Shown: positions 11,801-26,800 of the stretch, piece by piece | Layout: each line of letters starts with the position of its first letter | Position numbering within the stretch: the first letter of the stretch is position 1 | NCBI GenBank assembly: GCA_033239525.1 | Contig: BSYO01000026.1 | Coordinates: 3,286,001 to 3,350,000, forward strand | Length of the DNA: 64,000 nucleotides | Reading direction: 5' to 3' | Source: Nepenthes gracilis | Lineage: Eukaryota; Streptophyta; Magnoliopsida; Caryophyllales; Nepenthaceae | Position numbers and translations under genes: made by a program | The notes under the pieces: generated by a model | Databases searched by the model: none | Told to the model about the DNA's origin: nothing | The model's input: the letters and a program-made list of their open reading frames with translations, nothing else

Positions 11801-14800
11801 TATTCATGTTGAGACTGTAGTTAAGCTCTCACTATTCTTTGTTATGGACTCTGTTCAGAGTGAGTGTTGGATTTGGCTGGGATGAAATAATGTTGTCTCT
11901 GTTTAGAACATTAGCATTGCATTAGAAAAATATCGCGACATGTTTAACACAAGCAGATGCTCTTGTATGAAAATATCAGCACTGGAATGTTTGGGACAAG
12001 ATACTTGCCTAGTCATCCTGAGGGCACCAATTTCTGATTTTGTCAGAGATTTTTCTGGTCAGCCTCTGACTCGAACATGCATATTTGGCAGCTAAAGGTT
12101 TCTTGTGGAAGATGACGTGCAGACAACCACTTAAATTTTTGCCATGAAGTCCATCCACAAGACTTGGGAGATAGGATGTGTGATTTCATGGTTTTCTTGC
12201 CATCTCGTGGGTAACTGTTGATTCCCTCAAGTCACATTGAGGTGGATTGATGAAATTATTTGACCCCCTCAAGTCTATAATTTTAGGTTTTTCAATTAGT
12301 TTATGTTGTTTGATTTTGGGAATTTGTTATATGTTATGATCTCTAGATATAAGAGATCTATCCAAAACCAAGGGGAGAATGATGTAAGATATCTGGGGCT
12401 GTCGATGGCAATGCTGTGGTTGCAGTGTCTTAGCCTTTGATGTTATAAATTAGTTGTGAATTGTTGTGGCAGTAGTGTTCTACTTGTGGTTTAGTGGTGC
12501 CAACCGTGCCATGGTGTCAATGGTCTGTCTGTGGTAGGACAGCATATTGTTGGGTGCTGGTGGTTTACTTTGAGTTGTGAGCATGGATGAAAGGACCGGT
12601 ATTGGTCTCTATTGTTACCATATCGGACAATACATTTTGGCATTGGATATATTAGAAAAAAAATTCTGAAAATTTTGAGGTGACAGACAAATATCAGCTA
12701 ATATATCAAAAAAATTTTGTGTATATTGGCCATTATTTTAAATGTCATGACATGGCATGATATATTGTTGATATTGTAATATGTTATGATTTTACTACGG
12801 TGTTGAAAAATATTCTTGATACCGATATATATCAGCTAATATATCAGATATTGACTAATATTTTAATCCATGACTGAGCAATTGATTTGGGGGTTGAATT
12901 TTATTGTGTTGCTATAGGTTAGTTGGTTGTGGCATGATGCAGGGATGATGAGAAACTAAAACAACGTAAAAAGTTGTGTACTGTTGCTACTTTTCTGGTA
13001 TTTTATGAAACTCAGGTAGTGGTTTGTATGTTTTAATTATTTTTACCTTTGCTACATATTGTCATCTAGCAAATTCCAGAAAACCCATACATTGTTTGAT
13101 CTATTGTTTGTCTTTTTGCTGTTGTAGATGAGTTCAAATCAGTTGATTTCTGACACGAAGTCAAAGTCAAAGTAAGTTTTGTGTTTTAGTTGAGCTTCTG
13201 ATTTTGTTGTTGACTAATTTGATTTGTTGTGTAGCAGCTTATACATTTACTATTACACGCCCACCTATATATATAGTTATCTATGAAATGTTTTACTGTG
13301 GCTGAGGCTATTGGTTTCAGTTCTTAATTTGAATTTCCATGACCACCAAAATGCTTTCCAGGAAAGATAGTAATGCCAGGATGGTTAAAATTATGCGAAC
13401 TTGTAAGGCAGACATTTTGTAGTTTTAGTACTTATGTTCCCAGTTTGACCTCGATGGTGACAAGTCCAGATTATATCAGGAATCTGGTTATTTCATTCTT
13501 ATGCCCTGATCAGCATATTTAATTTCTTAAAAATTTCAGTGTTTTAATGGAGAAATATTGTGCAGGATCAGTTTGTATTATTATGCATGAAAATTTTTCA
13601 CCTTGGAAGATTTTGAGGAACTATTGAACTCATTCATTTGTTGCCATTTCTCCAATTTTGACAAGATAGGTATCTTGTAGGAACATCTAATATATTAGCT
13701 GCTGCAAGAAAATAGGTGCTTCCTTTCCCTTAAGTTCCCTTGTAAATGCATAAAATTCAGGTCGTTATAGTAATTATAATGCATGTTCCTTTGATGACTC
13801 TTTTTTCCTATTACAGTTGCACATTGGGATTTGACGTTGGAATTGTTTTGTCTTCCACTTCTAAATAAAAAAGACAAAATATAACTCAAATGGAAACTTG
13901 TTTGTTTTTATCAATTACTCCCTATGTCCACATTCAAGTCTTTTTTTAATTGGTAAGAAAGTAAATTGGGATTTCCAAAAACAGACCAAGAGGTTGTCAC
14001 CCAATTACAAAAATTACATCCTCAGTCGAAAGAATCCATCATAAAATCGGTAAAAAAATATAACCTCAGGAGAAGAAACCAAAAAAAGAGGGAAAATCAT
14101 TTTTTTGTGGTAATTCATTTTTTGTTCTAGTGCTTTAAGTTCCCTATCTTTGCTGCTCTGTTACTAGCCTTGTTTCTAATACTCTTGAAAAGCCTTCTTG
14201 CTTCAGTGACTTCAATTTTAGAGAGACGCAAGAGCGAAGGTGGAAGTCTGTGGGGTTGCTTTTATAACTGAATAAGCAGCACTGAGAACTGTCCTTGGCA
14301 TTATTTTTCATCTCCTGAGAAGGATGAGTCCAATTTGTTTTGATGATTTAACACTGAAAACTAGCAGTGTGCTACTTGCTTTGAGTTTTGATGATTTTGT
14401 ATGGATGACTCATGACCAAAAAGGACATAATGTTCTACACCTGTTAGTATGTATGGAAATTGATTATCACTAATGGACATAAAAATGTCATCATAAATAA
14501 TCTGTCAAATGTGATGTCAATTTTCTTGTCAGGAACTAACCTTTTCCCCATTGAATTAATGTTATTTTGTCCCTTTCTGGTGCAACTTTTTTTGTGAATG
14601 AGATTAGTGAACTAAGAATCTCTCACACGATTCATTTTTTAAGATTAGTTTTAATCAAATATTTACTAATCAAGAATCTCTCACATGATTCATTTTTTTA
14701 AGATTAGTTTTAATCAAATATTTTTAGAATAGCTATCATATTGTACCAATTTATCCCATTATCATTGTTATTTTTTAGAGAATGAGCTTTGGCATAATGG

Positions 14801-17800
14801 TAATGTTTCTCCAACATGACCTGGATGCTGTGAATTTTAGCCGCAAAAAAATTCAGCTCCACATTGTAGGGATAAGGAAGGTACATCTAATCCTTTCCAA
14901 AGCCTAATCATAGGAAGTCTTGTGCAATTATTATTACTATAAAGCAGGAAACTAGTTCGATTGTCTTTTTGCTGCTTATAATGTGCAGATAAGAAAAGGC
15001 AAGTGATAACTGCTGAAATGCCGTTGTCAATTCTCCTCCCAGTTCTCCTGAAGGATTAGCTTTTGGCAGATTAAGGCTGCAAATTAGAACAAATTTCTTC
15101 ATTTGGGTTCTGAGCTGAAATGACTTATTGTATTTTGATGAGTCCAAACTAAAAAGGACATTTTTTCACCAAGAGTTTGTGCTATATTCAGAAACCTTTT
15201 TTTGTCTCGCATATTGTTTCCTTGATTCATCTAATTGTTGTTAAAATGTTCTTCATTTGAATTGTGTGAAAGCATGGAGTTTTAAATATCACTTAAAACC
15301 TCTCTCTCTTTCTCCTTGATTCACTTTGTCTCACACGATCCAAAATTACTGTCTTAAAACCATTGTTGAGTGAGCTGTTATGACATCTGGGTAATGGAAT
15401 TTAAAGGTGTTTGTCGTATAAGTAATAGCTGTAATGGCATTACACCTGTGTAATATACTACCCTGCAGCGGAATGCTATATAATGTAATGTGAGATGCTT
15501 AATTCATTATATAACAGGTGTTATATGAGTTAAAAGACCATTTTTAAGTTCTCTGGAAGCAGGAACATCAAAGAAATCACTAAAATGTCAAAATAGACCT
15601 ATTTATTTGGACCCTTTTGGAATCACCTTATCCATTGTCATGATCATGAGTGCCAGACAAACTCAATAGATCCTTGAACATTTTGGCAAATGAATCCCAT
15701 GCTTCACCCGTACCACAAGGGATGTACTTTACCATGAGATCTTGAAGAATAAATCTTTCATAATTTTCCCGATTTAACCCTAAGTAGAGTCTTTCTCAAT
15801 GATTTTGAAACATTTGGTTTGAGTCAATACAACTTGCAAGGATTCACAGATCCGTGGCACCATTTGATAGCAACCCATGGGCATAAATCCTTCTTACCTG
15901 TCTCATCAAAAACTACGTCTACAAAACCAATCTTTGACTGTTCAAAATGAAATTCTTAACTTTGATGTACATGTTCTCTCTTTAATCATAATTAAATCAC
16001 ATGAAATAATACGTGGAGTTCTCTCATGTCATTTTATTCCTCCATGATCCTCCCAGCTGCCTTAGTTATATATGTGAGACTGAATTCATTTACTGCCTGG
16101 TATGTGGAACACAAAAGCCAACATTGACGTTTTACTTGACTTTTTGGCTATAGTGAGAGGAAGTATCTCGCTATCTTTTAGGCATGAGCTAGTAGTCACA
16201 TGCTAGGCTTATTCAGAAGATGCAGGAGTTCAATTGCCCAAAATGAAATTTTATCTGCAGGGGCGTAACTATTAATTGGTTCTACATTGTGCTATAAATC
16301 TCAGTGTGGATTCCACTGTCATTTGTGTCCTAGGCCAGTAGGTGTGCTTGGCCTTTTCAGAAGATGCGGGAGTTCAATTTGCCTATTGATGCACAGGGAA
16401 TAAAAAATAAATCAAGAGTACTGCTATTGTGTCTTGTTGCTCTTTTCTAAGGCGGAGTAAAGCCTGTTTATATACTATCTTTTCAAATTTGTGGATCTTC
16501 CTAAAAGATGTGAATATATGAAAGATATGAGAATGAAGACGCTTGACTGAAAAATGGATTAAAGCTTGATAAACAATACATGATGGTAGATGCCTATTTT
16601 TATGGCCTCCAAAAACCTTGTTGAGACAGCTGTTTCTTTTCTGAGAGAGAGTTTCAAGTAAATGAGGCCAACTGAGCAGGTGCAAAGGGCAGCCATCTAA
16701 ATCCCTAATCAGCCTAGAAAACACAGAGAACCACAAATAAACAACTCAAAATGAGGAACTGCATAGCCGAAGGAGTAACTTTTTTGGTAACAAGGAACCC
16801 ACTCATATGGTTGCTGAAGTGAACCATGGAAGAGAGATCAAAGAGTCAACATTAGGAAACGGTGCAAACCAAAGATTCATCAAGTAGAAGACATGGTTAT
16901 GTATCATACGAAGGCTTGCTTTGACGAAATCTGCTTGGATCTAGTAAATAAAACAGCAACCCAAGAAGCCTTGATTGCCAAAGGAAATTTTGAAGGGTGC
17001 AGTCTAGATGCAAGGATGACATGTGTGGAAGAAGTTGCTCTAGGAGAACCACTGGAGAGAATATTTCAACTGAAGTCACTTGACCATCAAGTTGATGGGA
17101 AGGCTGGAGAGTTAATCTGATTATGGCATGTAAATGATGTTGATTTGGATGAAGAGAATTTCCCTAGCAACGATGCAGACAAGTCGAGTGAATCAGAAGA
17201 ATGCTAGGAGGTAATGTTCAACAATATTCCTGGTCTGTATAGTAATAAGATTGCTTATAACATTTGAAGACGAGATGGTAATATCTCAAGTAGTGGAAAA
17301 ATCACCAACAAATATGAAGCTAAAGAAAATACAGAGAATGAGAAAGATCTGCTACCTATGGATAATGATGTTGTTGAGCAGTATAGTAATAAGATTGCTT
17401 ATAACATTCAAATACTAGAAGGTTATATCTCAAGTAGTGGAAAAATCACTGACAAAAATGAAACTAAAGAAAATACTGAGAATGAGGAAGATTTGCTACC
17501 TATGGAGAATGATGCTGTTGAGTATTCCACTCTAATTTGATATTTTGTTGAGGGAAAATTCCATCCAGTGCTTTCTCTACTACTTGTGGCGAAGAAGATG
17601 AAGAGATTTGATGACAATTCCATGATGGTGATCCAATATATGTGCCTTTTGTTTCTACTTCAATGCCACTTGAAACATCAAAGGTGAGTTTTTTTACCAG
17701 CCACGGGAAAATGATCCAGAGGCTGAAGGGACCAAAGAAAAATAAATTATAGAGTGATGCTTTAGTTTATTGTTGCCCTTTCTGAATTGGCAAAATGATA

Positions 17801-20800
17801 ATTTGCAATTTCATGAGGTCTTGGGCTGCTAGAATGATGATGTTTTGAGTTTTCATTAGTTTGTGATTAAGGATTACACTGGTAATTTTCTTAATTTTTG
17901 GTCCCCGGGTCAGTATGAGTCTTGTTCTTTTTTTTTTTTTTTTGTATATCTTCATAATATGAGTTTTGTTTTTCGGTTGTAAGAGTTTATCAATAGAAAT
18001 TTTTATTTGAACAGTAATTTTAGAGTTCCAAATAGTAGATCTTTGGGAACAAGGAACTAGTAGGCTATCTAAGCAATTGTATCTGTTCCTTGCCTCTAAA
18101 CCCTAAAAGCTCTGAGAAACTTGATTTTTCCATAACCTCAAGCAGACCGACGTTACCTAAAGGAAGGATTAACTATGAATAACCACTGGGCATAACCGTT
18201 AATTTTTACTCAAAAAAGTGCATGATTGTTAATGCAGTGAATATAATGCTTCACATGTAGATGATTTGTTATTAGATTTTATTGTTTATTATATAGTTCA
18301 TACATCTGATGCTTTTAATTATATTATGGATTAAAACGTTGTATACATCATGTTAGTAATTTTATCCCTTGTTTTCATGTGTATCATCTAACGGTACAAA
18401 TCTGACTCATTTTCTACCTCCTGCCATGAATGAGAATATCTATATCAGTATTAGTCGTAACTATATCGATATTGGATATATTATACATGTATCATCATCG
18501 AATATATTGAAAAGAAAAAAATTCTGAAAATTATAAGTTAATAGATCCATGTTGGTTGGTATATCGCGATATATTATCGATACAGAAACATAATGCGATA
18601 TTATCACGATATTGAAAAATATCGATATTGGGGACTAATATTGATACACATCGACTAATAAGTGCATCAATGCCTTCTGCCCCTATCTTTGACTTTGGTT
18701 GTTTGTTGTTGATTTTAATACCCAAATTCTTCCATCAGTCATGAGGTTCCACTATGGCATTTTCTGGGTATGCATGTTTTTGCAGGGCAGCTAGATCTTC
18801 TAGAAGCATGGTGGTTGGAAACATACATGTTCTCTTCAATCCAAATCGTGGTGATATCAAGCTCGGCCAGGTGTTTATGATTCTATTTCTCAAAACAGCT
18901 GAATTACTGAATCACAGTCGCAACTTCTGTTTTCTTTGGTAATGTATCAGCTTGTCTATAATATAGAACATGATTTGAGACGCACATTTTCATTCTACAT
19001 TGACTCATGGGTTCAGTATATTTGCTGGAAAAAATGAAAATTTGTGGATTTTTTTGGGTATAAATTAGTGATTTCATCTAGAAACATACGAAGTTAATGG
19101 CATTTTATAACTAATTGATTGAGTAGCAACGCATAGACCACCTAAAAAAGAATATTTATTATTTGATCCATATCCTGACATAATAAGTCCAACGGGAGCA
19201 ATATTTGAAAACACAATCCATAGCAAAACACCAATACTAAGATTGGTTAGAACAAGGTGATAGCCAAAAGGATTTATTGATTAATTTGGTAGAATGGATA
19301 TGACTGCTATAGAGGGTCTAACACTGAATAAACTTGTATTTCCTTTAGAAGGCTCTTTCGTTGGTAATAACTTGTATTGGTGTGGCTGCAGTAGTTGATT
19401 AAACGTTTGTTCAAATTTGAGTACAATCACTGCAACGTCTTTTTCTCGTATAATATCGTGGAATCCTCAATTTTTTTGATTTTCACATCAATATCCAATA
19501 TTCATTTTTAATGTGGCTGTAAAAAAAAAAAAATTCTAGATCCGTTTGTTTCTCGAGAGGGCCCACAAATTGGCAGAAGAATGGGGGAAGATCCCTGTTG
19601 TACTTGCTGGTGATTTAAATAGTGTTCCGCAGGTGATTTCTTTCATCATCGTCACCGATTAAACAGTTAAACTGATTGTTTTTTTATATTTGTGTCTTTG
19701 TTTGTTAAAGGGTTTCTTTTTATTTTTTTTAGAGTGCAGTGTATCAGTTTATGTCATCTGCTGAGGTATGGATCATTCATGACTGAAATGACCTCTTTGG
19801 GATATTTACTCATTGCTTTGTATGTAGTTGAAATTTGAGAACTGATTGTTAATTTGATTATATGCTGCAGTTGGATTTATCAAGGCACGATCGCAAAAGA
19901 ATTTCTGGGCAGATGGATATTCCACTGAAGTCGTCGATCTTTCAATCTCAGCAGGAGGGTTTTCCTAGGTAAGTTACTATAGCTTTATAATAGTAGATTT
20001 GGGCTATTAATATATCTATTGATTTGCTAAGTTTTAATCTGTGAGCCGAAAAATACAAATAAACATCCAAAAGGGCATAGAGGTAGAAAACGAATAAAAA
20101 GAAAAAAATTAAACAAAGTGAATCCTAGAAGGAGAAGAAAGTGCCGTAGAGGAAAGGGGAAGATCAAGAAAGCAGTGTACTGCAAGTGCCAAATAAAATG
20201 GGGGCTCAGATAAGAAACTCATCACAGTCGTCCAAGTGGCATAATTGGGGCTATTAGATGAGGACCAGGGAGAAGATGTGGCAGGCAGGCTTAAGAAAAT
20301 CGAACTGACAGCTGTTGTGGCATAAAATGCGCAAAGGGGCAAGAGCAAGCATCAACAACATCCATGTGGAGGATCCAGAGCCGTCAGGAGGTGAAGTAAT
20401 GGAGGATCTTGGTTTTGTTGGCAGAGAAGGCGTATCACCACCGACCATGTGGAGCAGGGTCAGGCATTAGATGAGAAAGTGGTGGATGGTGATTTTATTG
20501 AGAAGGTTCATCCTCACCTTCCAAATGGAGAAGCACCAGCTGTCGGATGAAAGAAGTGGTAGATTGTGAGTTGTTGTGCCAACTCAAACGAAGGATTGCC
20601 AAGCACGTGACTTCTAGCTTAAGCCACAGGCCACATGATTGGCACCTGGCAAGTGATGAGAACTCCAGCAAGTTGTTAGTGGTTAACCACTTTAGTTATA
20701 TAATACATGTTTAGTTAAAAAGTATCTTATCATAATAATTAGAAAATTTTGCTTGAAACAATATAAATAACAATGTGTAATAGAATCAAATCAGATAATG

Positions 20801-23800
20801 AAGTACCTTTGAGTGGTTTAATATGGAGATATCTTCCTTCTCGAATTGAAAAATCTATCCGCTTTTTACTTTTTTATTGAAAATTTTCCATCATTCTTGT
20901 GGCAACTCTGACCTAAATCAACTAACCTGACCCAAACTGGCCACACAAAAAATTTAAATTTTAAATGCATATACATTTTTAATAAATATCCATAATAAAT
21001 ATCGAACTCCTCAAAATGAGATACAATGGTAATGAAGTCTCACCATCTTCCAATATAAAGCTTCTAACTCCTGGGATCACCTCTATCCAAAATTTCCACA
21101 GCAAATGTACGATCGAATCTAACCGCTATCAACCTCCTCTGCTTTGGAGCCAATAAAAATGAAAGAGTAAGCCAAACGCTCAACAAGTGAATAAAATTTA
21201 CAATATCGATATACAATTAAGCATCTCAGATAATAACATCAAATATATGCAAAATTAACAGCATACAATAACCAAAAACTATCCAAGACTTAACGCTATG
21301 TCGTAAATATGACTCAAAAGTTAAAAGGTAATTGAATATCAGGAATACAATTGGGATTCCACCGAATTCGAATATTAACAAGGATATACGTTCTATTGAA
21401 TTTATTTTAACAGAGGTCCCAATTATATAAATACCATAATAATCTCCTCAGATCTTATTTTGTCACTGTAAACCGACAACTACGTGCCCACCACTATCGG
21501 TTCGGTAAAATTCATGAAATACCAATACTTGCAAGTAAAACAAGTAACCAACTATATAGTTTCATAATACTTACCACCCATAGTGTGTAAGTGTCAAATT
21601 TAATATGAACGATCAATATTCTCATTATCCTTTCACGGTAAGCCAAAATATGCTACCCTCATATTTCTGTGGTTTCAATTGAGATTCACACTTAAACGGG
21701 GTATGGAAGACTTAATTTCAACCACATGCTAAGTGTAGTATCTCTCATTACGATATTTATTGATATCTCGGCACACGTTGTTCACAGAATTATAAGTATC
21801 TCTTCAAAAGACCTCAATTCTCTCAGGATATCAAAATCAGTATTGGACAATTATAGACTGTATTACCGTATTGCAAGTTCTATACTCCTTGATATTGTGA
21901 TGTCTTCGTATAATCTCTTTTATCTTAATCATAAATAACCAAGAAAGCCACTCATGTGAATTAAATTAACCCCAAGATGAATACCAAGTAGATAAGGAAA
22001 ATCCTGGAATAACTAGTTACCCAACCGACCTTTAAGATTTTACTCGATCCTTAGCGGTCTCACCAATGGACAAATATCATTTTTAAGGCCATACAATACA
22101 TCTTTTTTATTACTACCGAACTAAGCTTGTAAATTTCTAATTTTATCCAGACTGCCCCGACTATTTATATTAGGGTCCAATTGAGATGATAAAATATTCC
22201 AAATATCATTAATGCATCAATCATAATATGATCTGATTTGCCCTAAATTATAAAGAATTAAGTAATTGGAAAACCCCTTCTAAATTTTTCATCATCCCAA
22301 ACAAGTGTCCGATGGAACTTCAGCAAGCAGCTCAAGGAGTATGATTTCGATGTTTATTGTAACATGTTTGTCAATCAATTTCTATGTATTCGGGTAACCG
22401 AAATTGCATTTCGTCAACATAATATTAAAATTTGCATATGAAAAAGTAATAACGGCGAAGTTGCGATCGTGAACATATTGAATTTTATCATATAAATGAT
22501 TGGCCCAAACATGGTTCATGGCATCAACCAATAGTAATCTAGAATCAGATTTTGTAATTGGTAAAGACTCTCCATTACTCAGTTTCTACTATTTCAAGAA
22601 GTTAAAATTGGGTTCCAACAATGTATTATTAAACTATGCATTTTATATTTTAAGAGCAATAATCACATATACGAGAACGCATCAGTTTAAGGTATAAGCG
22701 ATTAGATCAAAAATCGTTTGTCACTATAGCAAAAGGTGAGATGGATAAATTTCACTGTTCATCATAGCATATCCAATGCGCGATTTCCAACATTTCAAAA
22801 ATCAAAATGGTATTCCGTCAATGAAAGATTATATTGCGCATATCATAGTATACTAATTGTAACTTTATTAGCATAAACACACTTATTTAATCAACAATTA
22901 GCCCAAAAATGGCTTAGAACCAAAAATTTTCTCTTCCTCAGAGCATTGTTCATCATCCTCCACCTTTTGCTGTTGCTGTTCATGCATTTTTTTACCAGTT
23001 TTACAATGCAAGAAAACTCCTCAAACGATCAATATTACTATGTAACAATGTATGCTACCATATCTATAATATTTAGGCAACAATTTAGTAAATGATGTAA
23101 ATATTATAGAAAAAAGGGATGATTTCACTTGCCTGATTTTTCTGTCATTCACCTTCATGGCATAATAGTGGTAGCGTGCTTTAATGAAGCAACAACGGCT
23201 GCATCACCACTCTCTCCCTCTCTTCACCTGAAAAGCCTCACAATTGTACATCATTATACATTGTCTATTGCTTGGGTGTGAACCTTCATTTCCCTTCATA
23301 CAACCACCAAATTTCCTTACATTCATTACCCATAGAACAATTTCACATACATGCATGGAGGAGGTGGGTAAAAGTAATGGAGGAAGAGGGGCTGCGTGTG
23401 AGTTGAACAGTCTGACTCACGAATGAAACATGAGTATTTTCATAAATTTTATTTACTAAACTTTATTAAACCAATTTAAGTAATTTTTCATGTTATTAAT
23501 TACACACACGTAAACACATACAATAAGTTATAATTATTATTGTGAGTTACTAAAAATAATTACTGACTGTCAATGAAAAATTACCAAAATACTCTTCTTA
23601 TAATTATGTGAATCTGACTTGTTTGGCCTTAATGCGAAATTAGCCGAAATTCATTTGTAGTTAATAGGGCATTAGTTATCCTCATTAATGATTATCTTGA
23701 GTTGAGAGTCCAATTATCTAAATCGAAACACTGGGGTGTTACGATTCTCTCTACCCATTCTCTTCGATCTTGCTTTAAGGAATCAACACAGAATGTCGAA

Positions 23801-26800
23801 ATTGAGTTCTTACAAATTGGTATCAGAGGCAAAGAATAGCAAAGGAAATTCAGATGAACCAACTAATTGAATCAATAGCTGCAGGAAACTGGAAGCTTGA
23901 TACTTTAGGGCAGAACAATAATCAATGTATGGAACAGCTTGAGCTTAGCATAACTGGGCTCATAGAACAAATGAGGCATTTATTCAATTGGTACTAGAGG
24001 TTACTAGTTAACCCATAGGCTGCCCTACCCTATTCTCAAACCCTCCAGCTGAGAAGGGAGCGAGAGAAGCAACTAGGAGTTAACATTTATTGGACTATTA
24101 GGATTGATTTTCTAAGGTTTGATGGTGTGAACCCGAGCGGTGGGTTTATAAGGTAAGGCAATTCTTTAGGCTCTACCAACCCCTCGGGAATTAGAGGGCA
24201 TTGTTAGCCTCCTTTTATATGGAAGGGGAAGCCTTGATCTGGTTCCAAGGAGCAGAAGAAGCCAAATATTTTGAAGATTGGAAGATATTCTCTCAAGCTT
24301 TGCTCAGCCAGTTTGGTGACTTTGCTTATGACGATCACATGGAATTATTACAAATATTAAGGTAAACAGGGAGCATAGCGAACATATGACCTTGTTAGAG
24401 GCAGTCATTAATCGGCCGAGCCATGTCCTATCCAGGTGAAATTAAGTTGTTTCTTGGGCAGCTTAAAAGATGTGATTTGTTATCTTGTAAAACTGTCAAA
24501 CCCAAGCAACCTTTATCAGGCTTTTAGAATAGCCCGAATTCAGGAAGAGTTTGTTACGAGTTGGAAAAAAGCTAATCAAGATTAGACTACCTCGACTGGA
24601 GACAATGTACATCATCACTCCTCGTCTAGGGCAATTGGCTCATCAAGAGTTGCTATCAAACCAAAGACGATAGTTCATTGGATCCCAACTAAACAAACGG
24701 AGAGAAGAAAATAGAGCATATGCTATACATGTGATGAAAAGTGGAACACAAGGCATAAATGCACCAAACCCCAACTATTCTTGGTAGAATTGGCTATGAC
24801 AAAAGAAACAAACTTTGAGTAAGACCTTGAAGAGCCTCTACCTCAAGAAGTTAACCAGTCACGAATCATTGGTGGAGATCTCACTATATGCGATTACGAG
24901 AGGTCCACACTACAAGACCATGAGTATAACAAGGAAGATAAACGGAGTGTCATGGATTGTCCTAATTGACTCAGGAAGTACTCACAACTTTCTCGACGCT
25001 AGTCTAGTCTGAAGGATAAATTGGAGAAGGTCAGAAAAAATCAACGTGAAAGTCCAAATTCCCAATAGTGAATAGTGTAAGGGGAGGGATCCTGGGAAGA
25101 TGTGACTTTGGAAGTGTAGAATCACCAATTCAAGGCAACTTCCTTATTTTTAGCTTTGGGTAGGTGCAACACAATTTTAAGGGTACAATGGTTGTCTACC
25201 TTAGAACCTATCACTTAGAGTTTCCTAACTTCTCAAATGGAGTTCCAAGATAAAGGACAAATGGTGCACCTACAAGGGTTAAAGAAAGACGAAGATACTA
25301 TACAGGAGTGTAGTGTGTGGCTGCGAATTTCTGTTCAAGAAAATGGGTAATGCTAAAACTCCTAGATAGCTCCGAATCCAAAGAAACGCCGGACTCACAA
25401 AAAAAGGTGATTAACTTGTTAATGCCATTCATTCAATTTCGGGAGGCCCTAAACAATGGTAGGGAATACCAGATTGTGCTCAAAGATGATTCCAGGCCAA
25501 TTAGTGTAAGGCCTTGCCGTTACCCGTACTACCAAAAAAGCAAAATTGAGAAATTGGTGCAAGACTTGCTGGAATTAGGATTCACAAGGCCTAGTTAGAG
25601 TCCGTATTCATCCCTGGTGCTATTGATGTGGTAGGTGGATGGGAGCTGGAGAATTTGTGTGTATTACCGGGCCTTACACAACAAAATGACCAGGGATAAG
25701 CTTCCCCTACTAGTCATTGATGAGTTATTAGTTGAATGACATTGAGCCACTATTTTTTCGAAACTTGACTTAAGGTCAATGTACGATCAAATTTGAATGA
25801 GAAAGTCAGACATCTCCTAAACCGCGTTTCGGACTCATGATACACACTATGAGTTCCTCATAGTGCTATTTAGTTTGACCAACGCATCAACCACATTCGA
25901 ATGGCTAACGAATGAGATTTTCTTGCTTTTCCTTAGGAAGTTCATACTCGTTTTTTTTTATGATATTTTGATTTTCAACCCTACGAAAGAGGAACATGAA
26001 GTGTATCTCCAAAAAGCCTTACAGGTTCATCAGCTGTATGCCAAGATGAGTAAGTGTAAGTTTTTTGTAGGGAGATCGATTACTTGGGGCATATGATTTG
26101 AAAGAAACGTGTAAAAGCCGACCCCTCCAAAATAGTAGCCATGCTTGACTGGAAATCAGTAAGGACAATTAAGTCCTTATGGGGTTTCATGGGTTTCACA
26201 AGGTATTATCAGAAATTTATCTAGAACTGTAGAACAATATCTACACCTTTCACAACTGTTAAAAAAGAATGCGCTAGACTTGTCTAATGAGGCGAGGAAG
26301 CCTTAAAAGGCTCAAGACGACAATGTCCCAACCCCTGTTTTAACCTTGCCTAATTTCTTGAAAATCTTCATGATTGAATGTGATGTTTCGGGGGTAGGCA
26401 TCAGAGTTGTATTAATATAGAAGCAATATTAATATAAAAGGCTCAAGACGACAATGTCCCAACCCCTGTTTTAACCTTGCCTAATTTCTTGAAAATCTTC
26501 ATGATTGAATGTGATGTTTCGGGGGTAGGCATCAGAGTTGTATTAATATAGAAGCAATAGCCAATGGCCTTTTTCAGCCATGCCTTTAAGGGGTGGACCC
26601 TCCATTTTTTGACTTACGAAAAGGAGTTGTTGGCATTAGTGATGGCAGTCAAGAAGTAGCGATCTAGTTTACTAGGACAGGCCTGTACTGTCAAAACCAA
26701 TCAACAAAGCCTAAAACTCCTTATAGAACAAAAGATAGGAATCCCTTTGCTGCAAAAATGGATTTCCATGCTACACGGTTATGATTTTATCATTAGGTAT

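Noticed and set aside
12363..12385. Polypurine tract followed by a TGTAAGATATC LTR-like start
   Set aside because: 'ccaaggggagaatga|tgtaagatatc' looks like a 3' LTR junction, but no partner LTR or end could be found.
16383..16736. 117-codon open frame on the - strand in CCR4 intron 5
   Set aside because: No recognisable domain, no codon signal I could defend, and low-complexity hydrophobic/basic runs; probably chance.
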